From assembly GCF_018860385.1 (NCBI RefSeq), contig NZ_JAHKPH010000016.1, positions 62,001 to 126,000 on the forward strand: a stretch of 64,000 nucleotides of DNA. The letters are read 5' to 3'. The notes under the pieces were generated by a model. That model had not been told where the DNA came from, ran no database searches, and saw nothing but the letters and a program-made list of their open reading frames with translations. Positions within the stretch are counted from its first letter, which is position 1, and every line of letters starts with the position of its first letter. The stretch comes from Reinekea forsetii. Lineage in GTDB: Bacteria; Pseudomonadota; Gammaproteobacteria; Pseudomonadales; Natronospirillaceae. Position numbers and translations under genes: made by a program. Shown piece after piece: positions 9,806 to 18,968 of this stretch.

Positions 9806-11044
9806 ATGAAACGAGCTCACATTTTAGTTTTAGATAGCTTTGGCCTAGGCGAAACCGCTGATGCCGATAAATTTGGTGATGTGGGGGCAAATACCTTTGG
9901 CCACATTGCACAAGCTTGCTTTGAAGGTCGAGCTGACATTAACCGTCAAGGTCCTATTAAATTACCTAACCTAACCCAGCTTGGGTTGGTCAATGCAGCG
10001 ACTCAGAGCAGTAAAGGCAAGGTACCTGCTGGTTTAGAGCAAACAGACGCACCCATAGCGAGCTATGGTTTTGCTAAAGAGCTTTCCAGCGGTAAAGATA
10101 CGCCTAGCGGTCACTGGGAAATTGCTGGCGTTCCCGTTTTATTTGAATGGGGCTATTTTTCTGAATTAGAAAACTCATTTCCAGAATCATTGCTTGAAGA
10201 ATTCATCAAACGTGCAGACGTGCCGGGTATTTTAGGCAATTGCCATGCTTCGGGTACTGAAATCATCCAACGCTTAGGCGAAGAGCACATGGCCACGGGT
10301 AAACCGATTGTTTACACCAGCGCCGATAGCGTATTTCAGATCGCGTGCCACGAAGAAAGCTTCGGCCTAGAGCGTTTATATGAGCTATGCACTATTGCTC
10401 GTGAATTGGTCAACGAATACAACATTGGTCGAGTGATCGCGCGCCCGTTCGTTGGTGCCGATTCAGAGAGCTTTGAGCGCACCGGAAACCGTAAAGATTT
10501 AGCCGTACAGCCACCTTCAAAAACGGTATTAGAAAAGCTCACTGATGCCAACGGCAAAGTAATCTCTATTGGTAAAATATCGGATATTTATGCCCATACC
10601 GGCATCAGCGAAGGCCATAAAGCAACAGGTCTTGAAGCTTTATTTGATAAGACTTTAGAGCAGATCAAAGCCGCTGGAGACAACACCCTTGTTTTCACCA
10701 ACTTTGTAGATTTTGATTCTAGCTACGGACATCGAAGAGATGTGGCTGGCTACGCGGCAGCTCTTGAGTATTTTGATACTCGTATCCCTGAGCTATTAGA
10801 ATCCGTCGCCGATGATGATTTGGTTATCTTCACCGCGGATCATGGTTGCGACCCAACATGGCCAGGATCAGACCACACCCGTGAGCACATTCCTGTGATT
10901 GTTTACTGCAAAAACAGACAAGCCGTGAACTTAGGGTTACGTACCTCTTTTGCAGATATCGGACAAACGCTAGCAGATCACTTCGGTCTCGACGCGATGG
11001 ACTATGGCACCAGTTTCTTAAATGAAATGGCGCCAATACAGTAA
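9806..11044 (+). CDS. deoB: Phosphopentomutase
   Basis: 412 residues; it interconverts (deoxy)ribose 1-phosphate and 5-phosphate, linking DeoA to DeoC. It is a member of the alkaline phosphatase superfamily with two metal ions. Visible motifs are LDSFGLG at the N-terminus (metal Asp), [30 protein letters not shown], the [18 protein letters not shown] block carrying Asp and His ligands, and FADIGQTLA. The ATG at 9806 follows AAGGTG with proper spacing; the GTG at 9797 is part of that ribosome-binding site. E. coli DeoB is 407 aa. The stop is only 1 nt from the end of the convergent ComB gene, with no terminator visible between them. Confidence 0.97.
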   Translation: MKRAHILVLDSFGLGETADADKFGDVGANTFGHIAQACFEGRADINRQGPIKLPNLTQLGLVNAATQSSKGKVPAGLEQTDAPIASYGFAKELSSGKDTPSGHWEIAGVPVLFEWGYFSELENSFPESLLEEFIKRADVPGILGNCHASGTEIIQRLGEEHMATGKPIVYTSADSVFQIACHEESFGLERLYELCTIARELVNEYNIGRVIARPFVGADSESFERTGNRKDLAVQPPSKTVLEKLTDANGKVISIGKISDIYAHTGISEGHKATGLEALFDKTLEQIKAAGDNTLVFTNFVDFDSSYGHRRDVAGYAAALEYFDTRIPELLESVADDDLVIFTADHGCDPTWPGSDHTREHIPVIVYCKNRQAVNLGLRTSFADIGQTLADHFGLDAMDYGTSFLNEMAPIQ

Positions 11045-11045
11045 G

Positions 11046-11762
11046 TTAAAATTGCACAAAAGCGTTATCAACAAGGCGTGCAGCATAGGCATCGGAGTTT
11101 TCTTCACAAGCCAGTTGCACGTCTTCTTTAAAACCTCGATCTATTAACTCCCGCCCCGACACAGATTCAAACATTCTTGCGTCTAACTCACCGGTCACAC
11201 TTAAGTACGCCATTTCAGCCACCGCAGCCTCGGGTGATCGCTGACCATCAAGCTCATTGATGATCGCTCCCGCGCCAATGAGGTCTTCCCAAGCTGGTCG
11301 CAAAGAATTGTCAGGCCATCGCTCGCCCGCTGGCACAATACCAATACGTGAGCCTAGGTGCATGGCTGCCGCCGCCGTTGCTCGAGCATTTCTAAGACTG
11401 CCACACAATACGGGGGTCTCATTGGCCATTAAACTCAATGTCGCGCCATTTGGAGAAGGCAAAACCACTTTTTGTTCGGGTTTAATCGACTGGAATGACT
11501 TAGGAGATAGACTAAGTTTTCCCTGCTTAACCGCTGTGTCGCGCTTTACCGCACAATCTGCGTTAAGCTGCGCAGCATAAGCACTGGCCTTTTCCGAATC
11601 CATTTTTGTCGGATAAACGATTGCACCTTGATTTACAGCGATGCTGATACAAGAAGAAAAAGAAAGAACATCGACAACAATGATCACATCACAAGCATCG
11701 TGTAACGATAACATTCCTTGTTCACCCCATTCACATCGAATATCGAATAGCGCTTGTTTCAT
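11046..11762 (-). CDS. ComB-family 2-phosphosulfolactate phosphatase-like protein
   Basis: A 238-residue protein of the ComB family, whose founding member removes phosphate from 2-phosphosulfolactate in coenzyme M synthesis in methanogens. Seen here are the family core IIVVDVLSFSSCISIA near residues 27-42, the LPSPNGATLS loop, and the GSLRNARATAAAA helix. Bacteria carrying this gene mostly do not make coenzyme M, and no ComA- or ComC-like genes occur in this window. The true substrate may be another sulfonate or sugar phosphate. Monocistronic and convergent with deoB, it is divergent from the EamA transporter with a 90-bp gap. The family call is firm and the reaction inferred. Confidence 0.78.
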   Translation of the reverse strand: MKQALFDIRCEWGEQGMLSLHDACDVIIVVDVLSFSSCISIAVNQGAIVYPTKMDSEKASAYAAQLNADCAVKRDTAVKQGKLSLSPKSFQSIKPEQKVVLPSPNGATLSLMANETPVLCGSLRNARATAAAAMHLGSRIGIVPAGERWPDNSLRPAWEDLIGAGAIINELDGQRSPEAAVAEMAYLSVTGELDARMFESVSGRELIDRGFKEDVQLACEENSDAYAARLVDNAFVQF

Positions 11763-11852
11763 GAGTCGTTTATCCTAGTCTTTTTTGTAATGGCTCCAGC
11801 ATACCAGAGCCCACGTTTTATTGTGAATCGTCAATAGGAAATAAAAGCCCTT

Positions 11853-12764
11853 ATGTCACCAAAGTCATTGAGTTTACTGTTGGTTCTTTCTGCCCTTTGG
11901 GGCGCTTCGTTCCTATTTATGCGTGTGGGTGCTCCAGAGTTTGGCCCCGTTAGCCTAATATTTATTCGCATGTCTGTCGGCGTTTTGGCTATTCTGCCCT
12001 TTTTCTTCAAAGTTTCTTTGCTAAAAACCATACTTAAAAACGCCAAAGCACTGCTATTACTGGGCTTGATTAACCATGTAATACCTTTTGTCGCCCTTTC
12101 CTACGCAGCACTTTCACTCGAATCTGGCTTTACCTCGCTCATAAATGCTACAACGCCAATTTTCACGGCTTTAGTCGCCGCGCTGTTTTTCGCCACCGCC
12201 ATTAAACCTAGCCAAATTCTAGGTTTAATTGTAGCCGTTCTGGGTGTTGGCATTTTGTCGTCTGATAAAATGAGCTTTGGCAGCTTAGGCACAGGTTGGG
12301 CCATAGCGGCGGGGTTAATGGCGGCACTGTCTTATGGTTTTGCAGGAAACTACACCAAGCATGCGTTAAGCCATTTAAGTGCCATCGAAATAACGGTTGG
12401 GAGTATGCTTGCCTCCTCCCTTATATTATTAGTACCTGGCCTTTATTTCTGGCCAACGACCAACCCAAGTCCTCAAGCCTGGGCCAGTGCGTTGCTATTA
12501 GCCGTCGCTTCGACTGGCGTCGCTTTTATCATTTTCTTTAAGATCATGAAGGAAGCCGGTGCGTTCATTGCTTCAAATGTGACGCTACTCGTGCCTTTGT
12601 TTGCTGTGAGCTGGGGGATATTTCTACTCGACGAATCACTCACGTTAAGGCTCATTTTAGGCATGGTAGTAACACTTTCAGGTACGGCCTTGACCTTACA
12701 ACTGTTAAAACTACACAGCCTTAATTCTCGTATTGCTAGCCTGAAAATAAAAAAGGCGCCTTAG
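11853..12764 (+). CDS. EamA/DMT-family inner-membrane transporter
   Basis: 303 residues with about ten hydrophobic segments arranged as two EamA repeats, the topology of drug/metabolite exporters. The typical opening LWGASFLFMRVGAPEFGPVSLIFIRM and a second repeat starting near residue 150 with GLMAALSYGFAGNYTK are both visible. The substrate cannot be read from sequence; family members export amino acids, nucleosides or drugs. The gene stands alone, divergent from the ComB-like gene. Its stop codon sits inside the terminator hairpin of the convergent glgP gene. Confidence 0.85.
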   Translation: MSPKSLSLLLVLSALWGASFLFMRVGAPEFGPVSLIFIRMSVGVLAILPFFFKVSLLKTILKNAKALLLLGLINHVIPFVALSYAALSLESGFTSLINATTPIFTALVAALFFATAIKPSQILGLIVAVLGVGILSSDKMSFGSLGTGWAIAAGLMAALSYGFAGNYTKHALSHLSAIEITVGSMLASSLILLVPGLYFWPTTNPSPQAWASALLLAVASTGVAFIIFFKIMKEAGAFIASNVTLLVPLFAVSWGIFLLDESLTLRLILGMVVTLSGTALTLQLLKLHSLNSRIASLKIKKAP

Positions 12765-12772
12765 CGCCTTTG
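12744..12772 (-). terminator. Intrinsic terminator of glgP
   Basis: Read on the minus strand, an 8-bp stem AAAGGCGC/GCGCCTTT (12752-12759 with 12764-12771) with a 4-nt loop is followed by TTTTTTATTTT. It overlaps the stop codon of the convergent EamA gene. Confidence 0.85.
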
Positions 12773-12797
12773 AGGGTATAGCTTTTAAGAGCAACTA

Positions 12798-15284
12798 CTA
12801 AGACTTCGCTTCAACACCTTTAACGTGCCAAATATTTTGCGCGTAATCTTGAATAGAACGATCTGAGTTGAACTTAGCCAAGCTGGCTGTATTTAAAATA
12901 GCGGCCTTTGCCCAAGCTTTTTTATCGCGATAAAGCGCATCAATTTTTTGGTGAGCTTCACAATAAGATTCAAAATCTGGTAACACCATAAATGGATCAC
13001 TCTCGACCAAGTTACGTTTCACCTCTGCCAACAACCCAGGTTCACCAGGGGTAAAGAAGTCTCCTTCTAACCAATCCAGCACCGCTTTTAGCTCTTCGTT
13101 ACTACGATAATAATCTGCAGGGTGATACCCTTTATTTTTTAGCGCGACGACATCGTCAACTTCCATTCCAAAAATAACTACATTATCGGAACCAGCTTCT
13201 TCAGCAATCTCAATATTTGCGCCGTCCATAGTACCAATGGTTATGGCACCATTTAATGCAAGCTTCATGTTTCCGGTACCTGAAGCTTCTTTACCTGCCA
13301 ATGATATTTGCTCGGAAACATCGGCCGCTGGAATTAACTTTTCAGCGAGCGATACACGATAGTTCGGCAAAAATACAACTTTTATCTTGTCATTGATGCG
13401 GCGATCATTGTTAATTTTTTCGGCCACTTTATTAATCGCAAAAATAATTTCTTTCGCAATTTTGTAGCCTGGAGCCGCTTTAGCACCGAAGATAAATACT
13501 CTTGGATGCATATCGTAATTTGGATCAATTAACACTCGACGATACAACGCCATAATGTGCAATAAATTTAAATGCTGGCGTTTATATTCATGCAAACGCT
13601 TAATTTGCACATCAAAGATGGCATCGGCGCTCACATCTACACCGGTCAGCGTTTTTATTTCTTTAACAAAATCAACTTTGTTTTCATGTTTAACGGCCAT
13701 AAAGCTATCTTGAAATGCTTGATCATCGGCCAAAGGCTTTAAGCCCGTTAGCTTTTCTAAATACCGTGGCCAATCGGTATCGATATGTTGCTCAATTAAA
13801 GCAGACAGCCTTGGGTTACAAGCTTTCATCCAGCGTCGAGGAGTAATACCGTTGGTGACGTTTACAAACTTATTGGGCCACAGCGCGTCGAATTCAGGAA
13901 ACAAATCTTTCTTTACTAAATCGGAATGTATCTGGGCCACACCGTTTACGGTGTGAGAGCCAATAACCGACAAATTACCCATGCGAATCATTTGTTCTGC
14001 GCCTTCTTCGACAATCGAAAGCTTCCGTTTTATGTCATTGTTGCCTGGCCACATAGTCTCTACTTCTTGAGTCAAGAATCGGCTATTTATTTCCAGAATA
14101 ATTTCCATATGACGCGGTAATACTTTTTCGATGAGCTTTAAAGACCACTTCTCTAATGCTTCAGGGAGTAAAGTATGGTTTGTATAGGAGAAAGTTTCGC
14201 GTGTCATTGCCCAAGCTTCATCCCAAGCAAAATTTTCTTCATCAACGAGCACACGCATCAGTTCAGGAATCGCAATGGCAGGGTGAGTGTCGTTAAGCTG
14301 CATCGCATTTAGTTTTGCGAAATTAGCCAAGTCTTCACCGTTTGCCGCTTTATAGCGTCGCATAACATCAGCAATTGATGCCGCACTGAAGAAATATTGC
14401 TGAATAAGGCGAAGCTCTTTACCTGCATCCGTTTCATCGTTGGGGTAAAGAACTTTTGATATGGTTTCGGCTTCTACAGATTCTGAGTAAGCATCGACAT
14501 AACCACCAGAATTAAAGACATCCCAATCAAAAAATTTATCGGCTCTTGATTCCCATAGGCGCAAAACGTTGACATTCTGACCACCATAGCCCACTACAGG
14601 AATATCCCATGGAATGGCACGAATAGTACGACCTGGATGCCAAACTTTTGAGAGCTTGCCTTGTTCATAAACCGTTTCAACATAGCCATATAGTTTGATG
14701 ACTTGAGCAGACTCTGGGCGACAAATCTCCCAAGGATTACCAAATTCACGCCATTGATCAGGCCGTTCAACTTGGCGACCTTTATGGAACTCTTGGCGAA
14801 ATAGTCCATGCTCATAATGGATGCCATAACCTACGGCAGGAATGTTAAGCGTGGCCATTGAATCAATAAAACATGCCGCTAAACGGCCTAAGCCACCATT
14901 GCCCAATGCCATATCAGGCTCTTCTTCGAGGACATCGGCAATTTCAAGCCCTAGGCTCTTCAATGCTTCTTCCGCCACTGAGTATAAACCCAAGTTCTGT
15001 AGGTTATTCGACATTAGGCGACCCATAAGAAACTCGAGCGATAAATAATGTACAGCTCTAGCACCGACATTGGCATGGGTTTTACGTGTGCGGCTTACGC
15101 CTTCAAAAACAAATTCATTGATCGCTGCTGCGAGAGCCTTATTCCAAGCTTGCTTTGAGGCTTTCTCTTCATAAGTACCTAAAGTGGTACGTAAATGCTT
15201 AACGACTGACGTTTTAAACTGTTCAGCGGTCAGAGCAGGCGTTGGCGCTACAGACTTTTTACTTGGCATTGTAGGATCATCCAT
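12798..15284 (-). CDS. glgP: Glycogen/maltodextrin phosphorylase
   Basis: An 828-residue glycosyltransferase family 35 enzyme that releases glucose 1-phosphate from alpha-1,4-glucans. The pyridoxal-phosphate lysine is K674 in the signature EASGTGNMKLALNGA. Other family blocks are LGNGGLGRLAACF, GYGIHYEHGLFRQ, NDTHPAIAIPELMR and RLHEYKRQHLN. E. coli GlgP is 815 aa and MalP 797 aa; sequence alone does not decide between glycogen and maltodextrin as substrate. No other glg or mal gene is nearby. Two possible ATG codons (15284 and 15269) differ by five residues and neither has a clear advantage. Transcription starts in the 384-bp gap shared with the MoxR operon. Confidence 0.94.
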   Translation of the reverse strand: MDDPTMPSKKSVAPTPALTAEQFKTSVVKHLRTTLGTYEEKASKQAWNKALAAAINEFVFEGVSRTRKTHANVGARAVHYLSLEFLMGRLMSNNLQNLGLYSVAEEALKSLGLEIADVLEEEPDMALGNGGLGRLAACFIDSMATLNIPAVGYGIHYEHGLFRQEFHKGRQVERPDQWREFGNPWEICRPESAQVIKLYGYVETVYEQGKLSKVWHPGRTIRAIPWDIPVVGYGGQNVNVLRLWESRADKFFDWDVFNSGGYVDAYSESVEAETISKVLYPNDETDAGKELRLIQQYFFSAASIADVMRRYKAANGEDLANFAKLNAMQLNDTHPAIAIPELMRVLVDEENFAWDEAWAMTRETFSYTNHTLLPEALEKWSLKLIEKVLPRHMEIILEINSRFLTQEVETMWPGNNDIKRKLSIVEEGAEQMIRMGNLSVIGSHTVNGVAQIHSDLVKKDLFPEFDALWPNKFVNVTNGITPRRWMKACNPRLSALIEQHIDTDWPRYLEKLTGLKPLADDQAFQDSFMAVKHENKVDFVKEIKTLTGVDVSADAIFDVQIKRLHEYKRQHLNLLHIMALYRRVLIDPNYDMHPRVFIFGAKAAPGYKIAKEIIFAINKVAEKINNDRRINDKIKVVFLPNYRVSLAEKLIPAADVSEQISLAGKEASGTGNMKLALNGAITIGTMDGANIEIAEEAGSDNVVIFGMEVDDVVALKNKGYHPADYYRSNEELKAVLDWLEGDFFTPGEPGLLAEVKRNLVESDPFMVLPDFESYCEAHQKIDALYRDKKAWAKAAILNTASLAKFNSDRSIQDYAQNIWHVKGVEAKS

Positions 15285-15668
15285 CTACTTGTGAATCGGT
15301 TAAAATCTCGCGATTTTTATTATGGTTTGAATTTTGATCAACGCATAATACTCAGTCATTGATAAAGTTGAAGTTTGAATATAGCAGAACCCTGCCCTTG
15401 CCTTAGCTCCACCCTATTTAGGTTGAGCCTAGTAATTAACTATTCCTCACCTGTCGTAGCCTTCACTTTAGTTTCGCGGCATGAAAACAGTGTATGAGGG
15501 TTAAATTCTCAACCATGTCGCCTGTATAAGTGAATTTTACTCAGCTATGAAAAAGTTTAAAAAAATTGCTAAATTTTTGAAATTAACCGGTAAACATCCT
15601 TGAAAAGTGAGCATTAGGCTCATAATTTAGCGTCAATACACTCTTTTGAATCATAAAGAACCTTAACT
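15285..15668. other. Intergenic region between divergent glgP and MoxR operon
   Basis: 384 bp, AT-rich, holding the control regions of both flanking transcripts. A loose sigma-70-like match for the moxR side is TTGAAA (15600-15605) with CATAAT (15621-15626), spacing 15 bp. No tRNA, repeat or riboswitch was recognised. An 18-codon lysine-rich ORF (15547-15603) lies inside but lacks a ribosome-binding site. Confidence 0.5.
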
Positions 15669-16625
15669 ATGGATGCTCAACACGCTATAAATCAATTAAG
15701 ACACTCTCTCGATGGCCGTATTATCGGGCAAGATGAGTTAATAGAGTCTTTGTTGCTCAGTCTACTTGCTGATGGACATTTGCTAGTAGAAGGCGCTCCG
15801 GGGCTGGCAAAAACCACCGCGGTTAAAGCCCTAGCTGATTCAATTCACGGCGAATTTCAACGTATTCAATTTACGCCAGACCTAATGCCAGCTGATGTTA
15901 CGGGCTCTGAAGTTTATCGAGTTGAAGAGCATCTGTTTGAATTTCAGAAGGGTCCTATTTTCGCTAACCTAGTATTAGCCGATGAAATCAACCGTGCCCC
16001 AGCGAAAGTTCAATCAGCACTTTTAGAAGCCATGTCTGAAAAACAGGTTTCTGTGAACGGCACCACGCACAATCTGCCGAATCCTTTTCTTGTCATGGCA
16101 ACGCAAAACCCAGTCGAAAACGAAGGCACTTATCCGCTGCCCGAAGCACAGCTTGATCGTTTCATTATGAAGGTTAACCTTGATTACCCAAGCATCGAGG
16201 ATGAACAGAAAATTTTAAAACTGGCGCGTGCGGAACAAGCTCACCAACTGCCGGAACTGACCTCCTTGAATTTACAGCTGCTACTCGATGCGAGAGAAGC
16301 GTTAAATAACATTCACGTCAGTGACGCCGTTGAACACTATATACTAAGGTTGATACAGGCGACTCGACAACCAGAACTATACAACCCTGAATTAAGCGAT
16401 GCCATTGATTACGGAGCATCACCGCGTGCCACAATCGCTCTTGAAAGGCTGGCAAGAGCATTAGCATGGCTAGAGCAATCCGACTTTGTCACGCCAGATC
16501 ATGTACAGCGTGTCGCCGTACGCGTATTAGCTCATCGCATAGTGGTTTCGTTAAATGCGCAGGCTAAAGGCCATACTGCGCCATCAATAATACGTTCATT
16601 ACTAGATTCGGTTGCCGTAATCTAA
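15669..16625 (+). CDS. MoxR-family AAA+ ATPase
   Basis: 318 residues. Walker A is GAPGLAKT at 42-49, Walker B is LVLADE at 101-106, sensor 1 is in MATQNP, and the ending shows the helical lid typical of MoxR ATPases. This family acts as a chaperone that loads metals or matures partner complexes, usually encoded beside DUF58 and von Willebrand factor A (VWA) proteins, as here. It is the first gene of a six-gene operon running to 22250. It ends in TAATG, overlapping the DUF58 start by one base, which implies translational coupling. The target of this system in the cell is unknown. Confidence 0.92.
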   Translation: MDAQHAINQLRHSLDGRIIGQDELIESLLLSLLADGHLLVEGAPGLAKTTAVKALADSIHGEFQRIQFTPDLMPADVTGSEVYRVEEHLFEFQKGPIFANLVLADEINRAPAKVQSALLEAMSEKQVSVNGTTHNLPNPFLVMATQNPVENEGTYPLPEAQLDRFIMKVNLDYPSIEDEQKILKLARAEQAHQLPELTSLNLQLLLDAREALNNIHVSDAVEHYILRLIQATRQPELYNPELSDAIDYGASPRATIALERLARALAWLEQSDFVTPDHVQRVAVRVLAHRIVVSLNAQAKGHTAPSIIRSLLDSVAVI

Positions 16626-17545
16626 TGAATGCTTCTGCTGCCATAGAACCCTTTGCAATAAAAGGCGCTGATGTCGATGTGGCTTCGTTGTTGCAACTGC
16701 AATTATTGGCTCAAGATACGGCACGCCTGTTCAATGACCGAACCCGCTCTCGAAAAGCGGGAGATCAACGATCAATGTTTCGAGGCCAAGGTCGAGAGTT
16801 TATTGAAATGAAACATTATCAAATGGGCGATGATGTTAGGCGCATAGATTGGAAGCTAACCGCACGCAAGCAACAACCCTTCGTTCGTGTAATGGAAGAA
16901 GACAGACATGCCGAACAAGCCATTTGGTTAAACTTGTCGAGCAGCAGTTTCTTTGGCACGCAACGCTGCTTAAAATCAGTAATGCTGGTGCATTGGGCAG
17001 CATTTTTAATTTGGCGCTTTTTACATCTAAAGCACCCTATTCGAATTATAATTCAAGTTGGAAATACGTCGAAAGAATTAACCGTATCGAATAAAGCGCA
17101 AGCTGCATTTGCTTGCCAAACCTTAATAGAGTGCCACGACCTGTTAGCCAGCCAATTCAAAATTTTCGACTCAGCGCCAACTTTTAATTGGCCAACTCAC
17201 TGGCACAGCCGCCCGAACCTTTGGGTTCTATCAGACTTTTTACAAGATGACTTAGATGAGCTTCAAACGTCTATACCCCATGAGCGCGTCAATCGAGTTA
17301 ACTTGTTGCAAGTTACTGATCAGTTTGACTTAAAATATCCGAAAGCTGGTCAGCTAGCCGTCTCTCACAACAACAAAACCTCATTTATCAATGCTAGCAA
17401 TCAACAGGCGCGCTCACAGCACGAAGTACAGGCATTAGAGCTTCAAAATAAACTAAGCGAAATCGCGTTTGGGTTTAATGGTCAGTTTATTCATTCGATC
17501 AGCCAACAGTTTCAATGGCAGGATGTAAGCCAATGGTCCATTTAA
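16625..17545 (+). CDS. DUF58 domain protein of the MoxR/Bat operon
   Basis: 306 residues, soluble, with the DUF58 hallmark FIEMKHYQMGDDVRRIDWKLTAR at ~58-80 (GDDVR and IDW are the invariant part). DUF58 proteins are near-constant partners of MoxR ATPases and have a VWA-like fold. The start ATG overlaps the moxR stop by one base. Molecular function is not established for any close relative. Confidence 0.88.
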   Translation: MNASAAIEPFAIKGADVDVASLLQLQLLAQDTARLFNDRTRSRKAGDQRSMFRGQGREFIEMKHYQMGDDVRRIDWKLTARKQQPFVRVMEEDRHAEQAIWLNLSSSSFFGTQRCLKSVMLVHWAAFLIWRFLHLKHPIRIIIQVGNTSKELTVSNKAQAAFACQTLIECHDLLASQFKIFDSAPTFNWPTHWHSRPNLWVLSDFLQDDLDELQTSIPHERVNRVNLLQVTDQFDLKYPKAGQLAVSHNNKTSFINASNQQARSQHEVQALELQNKLSEIAFGFNGQFIHSISQQFQWQDVSQWSI

Positions 17546-17550
17546 CGATT

Positions 17551-18000
17551 ATGAATTCAGCAGCAACAGCACCACCAGAGCTGTTAGCTCAACTGGTTCC
17601 AAATGATCCAGTCAATACCGCACCTTGGTGGCCACTTGCGATAGGCTATTGGCTGTTACTGTTGGTACTTTGTATCGTACTAACCATTATTGCGAGAGCT
17701 TGGATTAAAAAAGCGAAGTATCGACGCTTTATAAAACACCTAAATAAAACAAAAGCCGACCCTAAAGCTCAACAACTTAGCCAAGTACATCTATTGCTTC
17801 GAAAAGTCTTGCAAGATAATTCTGCAGCCGACGCCAGTGTCAGCAATCGGGTTTTTGCTGATAAAATTAAAAGCACGTTGGGTCTCGATACAGCACCGAA
17901 TTGGGTGAATGCTCACTACACGCAAGACCCCAAAGTATCGGTAGATTGGATACAGGTTAAGCAATTGATTAAGCAGTGGTCACAGGAGCAGCGTGTATGA
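17551..18000 (+). CDS. DUF4381 membrane protein
   Basis: 149 residues from ATG 17551, 5 nt after the DUF58 stop. An in-frame ATG at 17533 would overlap DUF58 and is less likely. It has a short N-terminal part with PWWPLAIGYW, one transmembrane helix (~31-54), then a charged cytoplasmic domain with the WIQVKQLIKQW ending. This matches DUF4381, the small membrane protein found between DUF58 and VWA genes in MoxR operons. It probably anchors or organises the complex. It overlaps the next gene by ATGA. Confidence 0.8.
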   Translation: MNSAATAPPELLAQLVPNDPVNTAPWWPLAIGYWLLLLVLCIVLTIIARAWIKKAKYRRFIKHLNKTKADPKAQQLSQVHLLLRKVLQDNSAADASVSNRVFADKIKSTLGLDTAPNWVNAHYTQDPKVSVDWIQVKQLIKQWSQEQRV

Positions 18001-18968
18001 CTTTTGCATGGCCATGGCTCCTTATTTTACTGCTCGCACCGCTAGCCGCGCTCAAGGTTAACTTTCAACCAAAACGAAGCTCCGAGGCTATTGCGCACCC
18101 TTATTTAGCCAGTCTTGGGGAGGTACCCTCTCAAACCCATCAACACCTTCTCCTTAATTGGCGAAATGCAGCCGCCATCCTAGCTTGGAGTTTTTTAGTG
18201 CTGGCACTGGCAAGACCACAATGGATAGGGGAGCCTATTGCTCAGCCGCTCGTGGGGCGCAGTATTATGCTAACGGTTGATATTTCCGGCAGTATGGGAG
18301 AGCGCGATATGGTTTGGAATGGCCAACGAATTGCTCGATATCAAGCCGTTCAATCGGTTGTCGGCAATTTCGCAGCAAACAGAAAAGGCGATTTTTTAGG
18401 GCTGGTCGTTTTTGGATCATTTGCCGATATACAAGCGCCTTTAACGCCCGATGTGAAGGCTGTAGAAAACATATTAAGCGACTTACTGCCTGGGATGGCC
18501 GGTGAAAGTACAGCCATAGGGGATGGCTTGGCACTCGCGGTTCAGCGCTTACGCGAAATTGATACTGACGATAAAGTCATTGTGCTGCTAACCGACGGTG
18601 AAAATAAGGCTGGCAGCGTTTCTCCCCAAGACGCGGCCAATATTGCTAAACAAAGCGATATTCGCGTTCATACGATAGGCTTTGGACGCCAAGGGTCTGC
18701 TTTCTTTGGAGACCCAGTCGATACAAGAACACTAACCGCCATCGCTCAAACGACCCAAGGCCAATTCTTTAGAGCAACCAATAGCGCAGAACTTAAAGCA
18801 ATCTTTGAAACCATTGATGCATTGGAGCCTTCTGAATCAGAGGGTATTGAACAACGCACCATTAAAGAGCTTTATTACTGGCCTATGCTATTTTCTGTCA
18901 TTTTAATTTTAATACTAAGTTTAAGCACATTAAATGTACGGAGGAACCGCCCATATGACCTTCGTTAG
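17997..18968 (+). CDS. batA: VWA-domain membrane protein (BatA-like)
   Basis: 323 residues from ATG 17997, which overlaps the previous stop (ATGA). An N-terminal hydrophobic segment (~4-19) and a second one (~58-73) frame a loop, then a VWA domain with a complete metal-ion-dependent adhesion site (MIDAS): DISGS at 95-99 and TDGEN further on. A C-terminal helix near 300-318 closes it. This is the Bat (Bacteroides aerotolerance) layout: two N-terminal helices, VWA facing the periplasm or cytoplasm, and a final helix. The intact MIDAS suggests metal-dependent binding of a partner, likely the MoxR or BatB protein. Confidence 0.88.
   Translation: MTFAWPWLLILLLAPLAALKVNFQPKRSSEAIAHPYLASLGEVPSQTHQHLLLNWRNAAAILAWSFLVLALARPQWIGEPIAQPLVGRSIMLTVDISGSMGERDMVWNGQRIARYQAVQSVVGNFAANRKGDFLGLVVFGSFADIQAPLTPDVKAVENILSDLLPGMAGESTAIGDGLALAVQRLREIDTDDKVIVLLTDGENKAGSVSPQDAANIAKQSDIRVHTIGFGRQGSAFFGDPVDTRTLTAIAQTTQGQFFRATNSAELKAIFETIDALEPSESEGIEQRTIKELYYWPMLFSVILILILSLSTLNVRRNRPYDLR

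Noticed and set aside
15547-15603. 18-codon Lys-rich ORF (MKKFKKIAKFLK...) resembling a cationic amphipathic peptide
   Set aside because: No ribosome-binding site, in an A-rich intergenic region where Lys codons arise by chance. No sign of a processing or immunity gene nearby.
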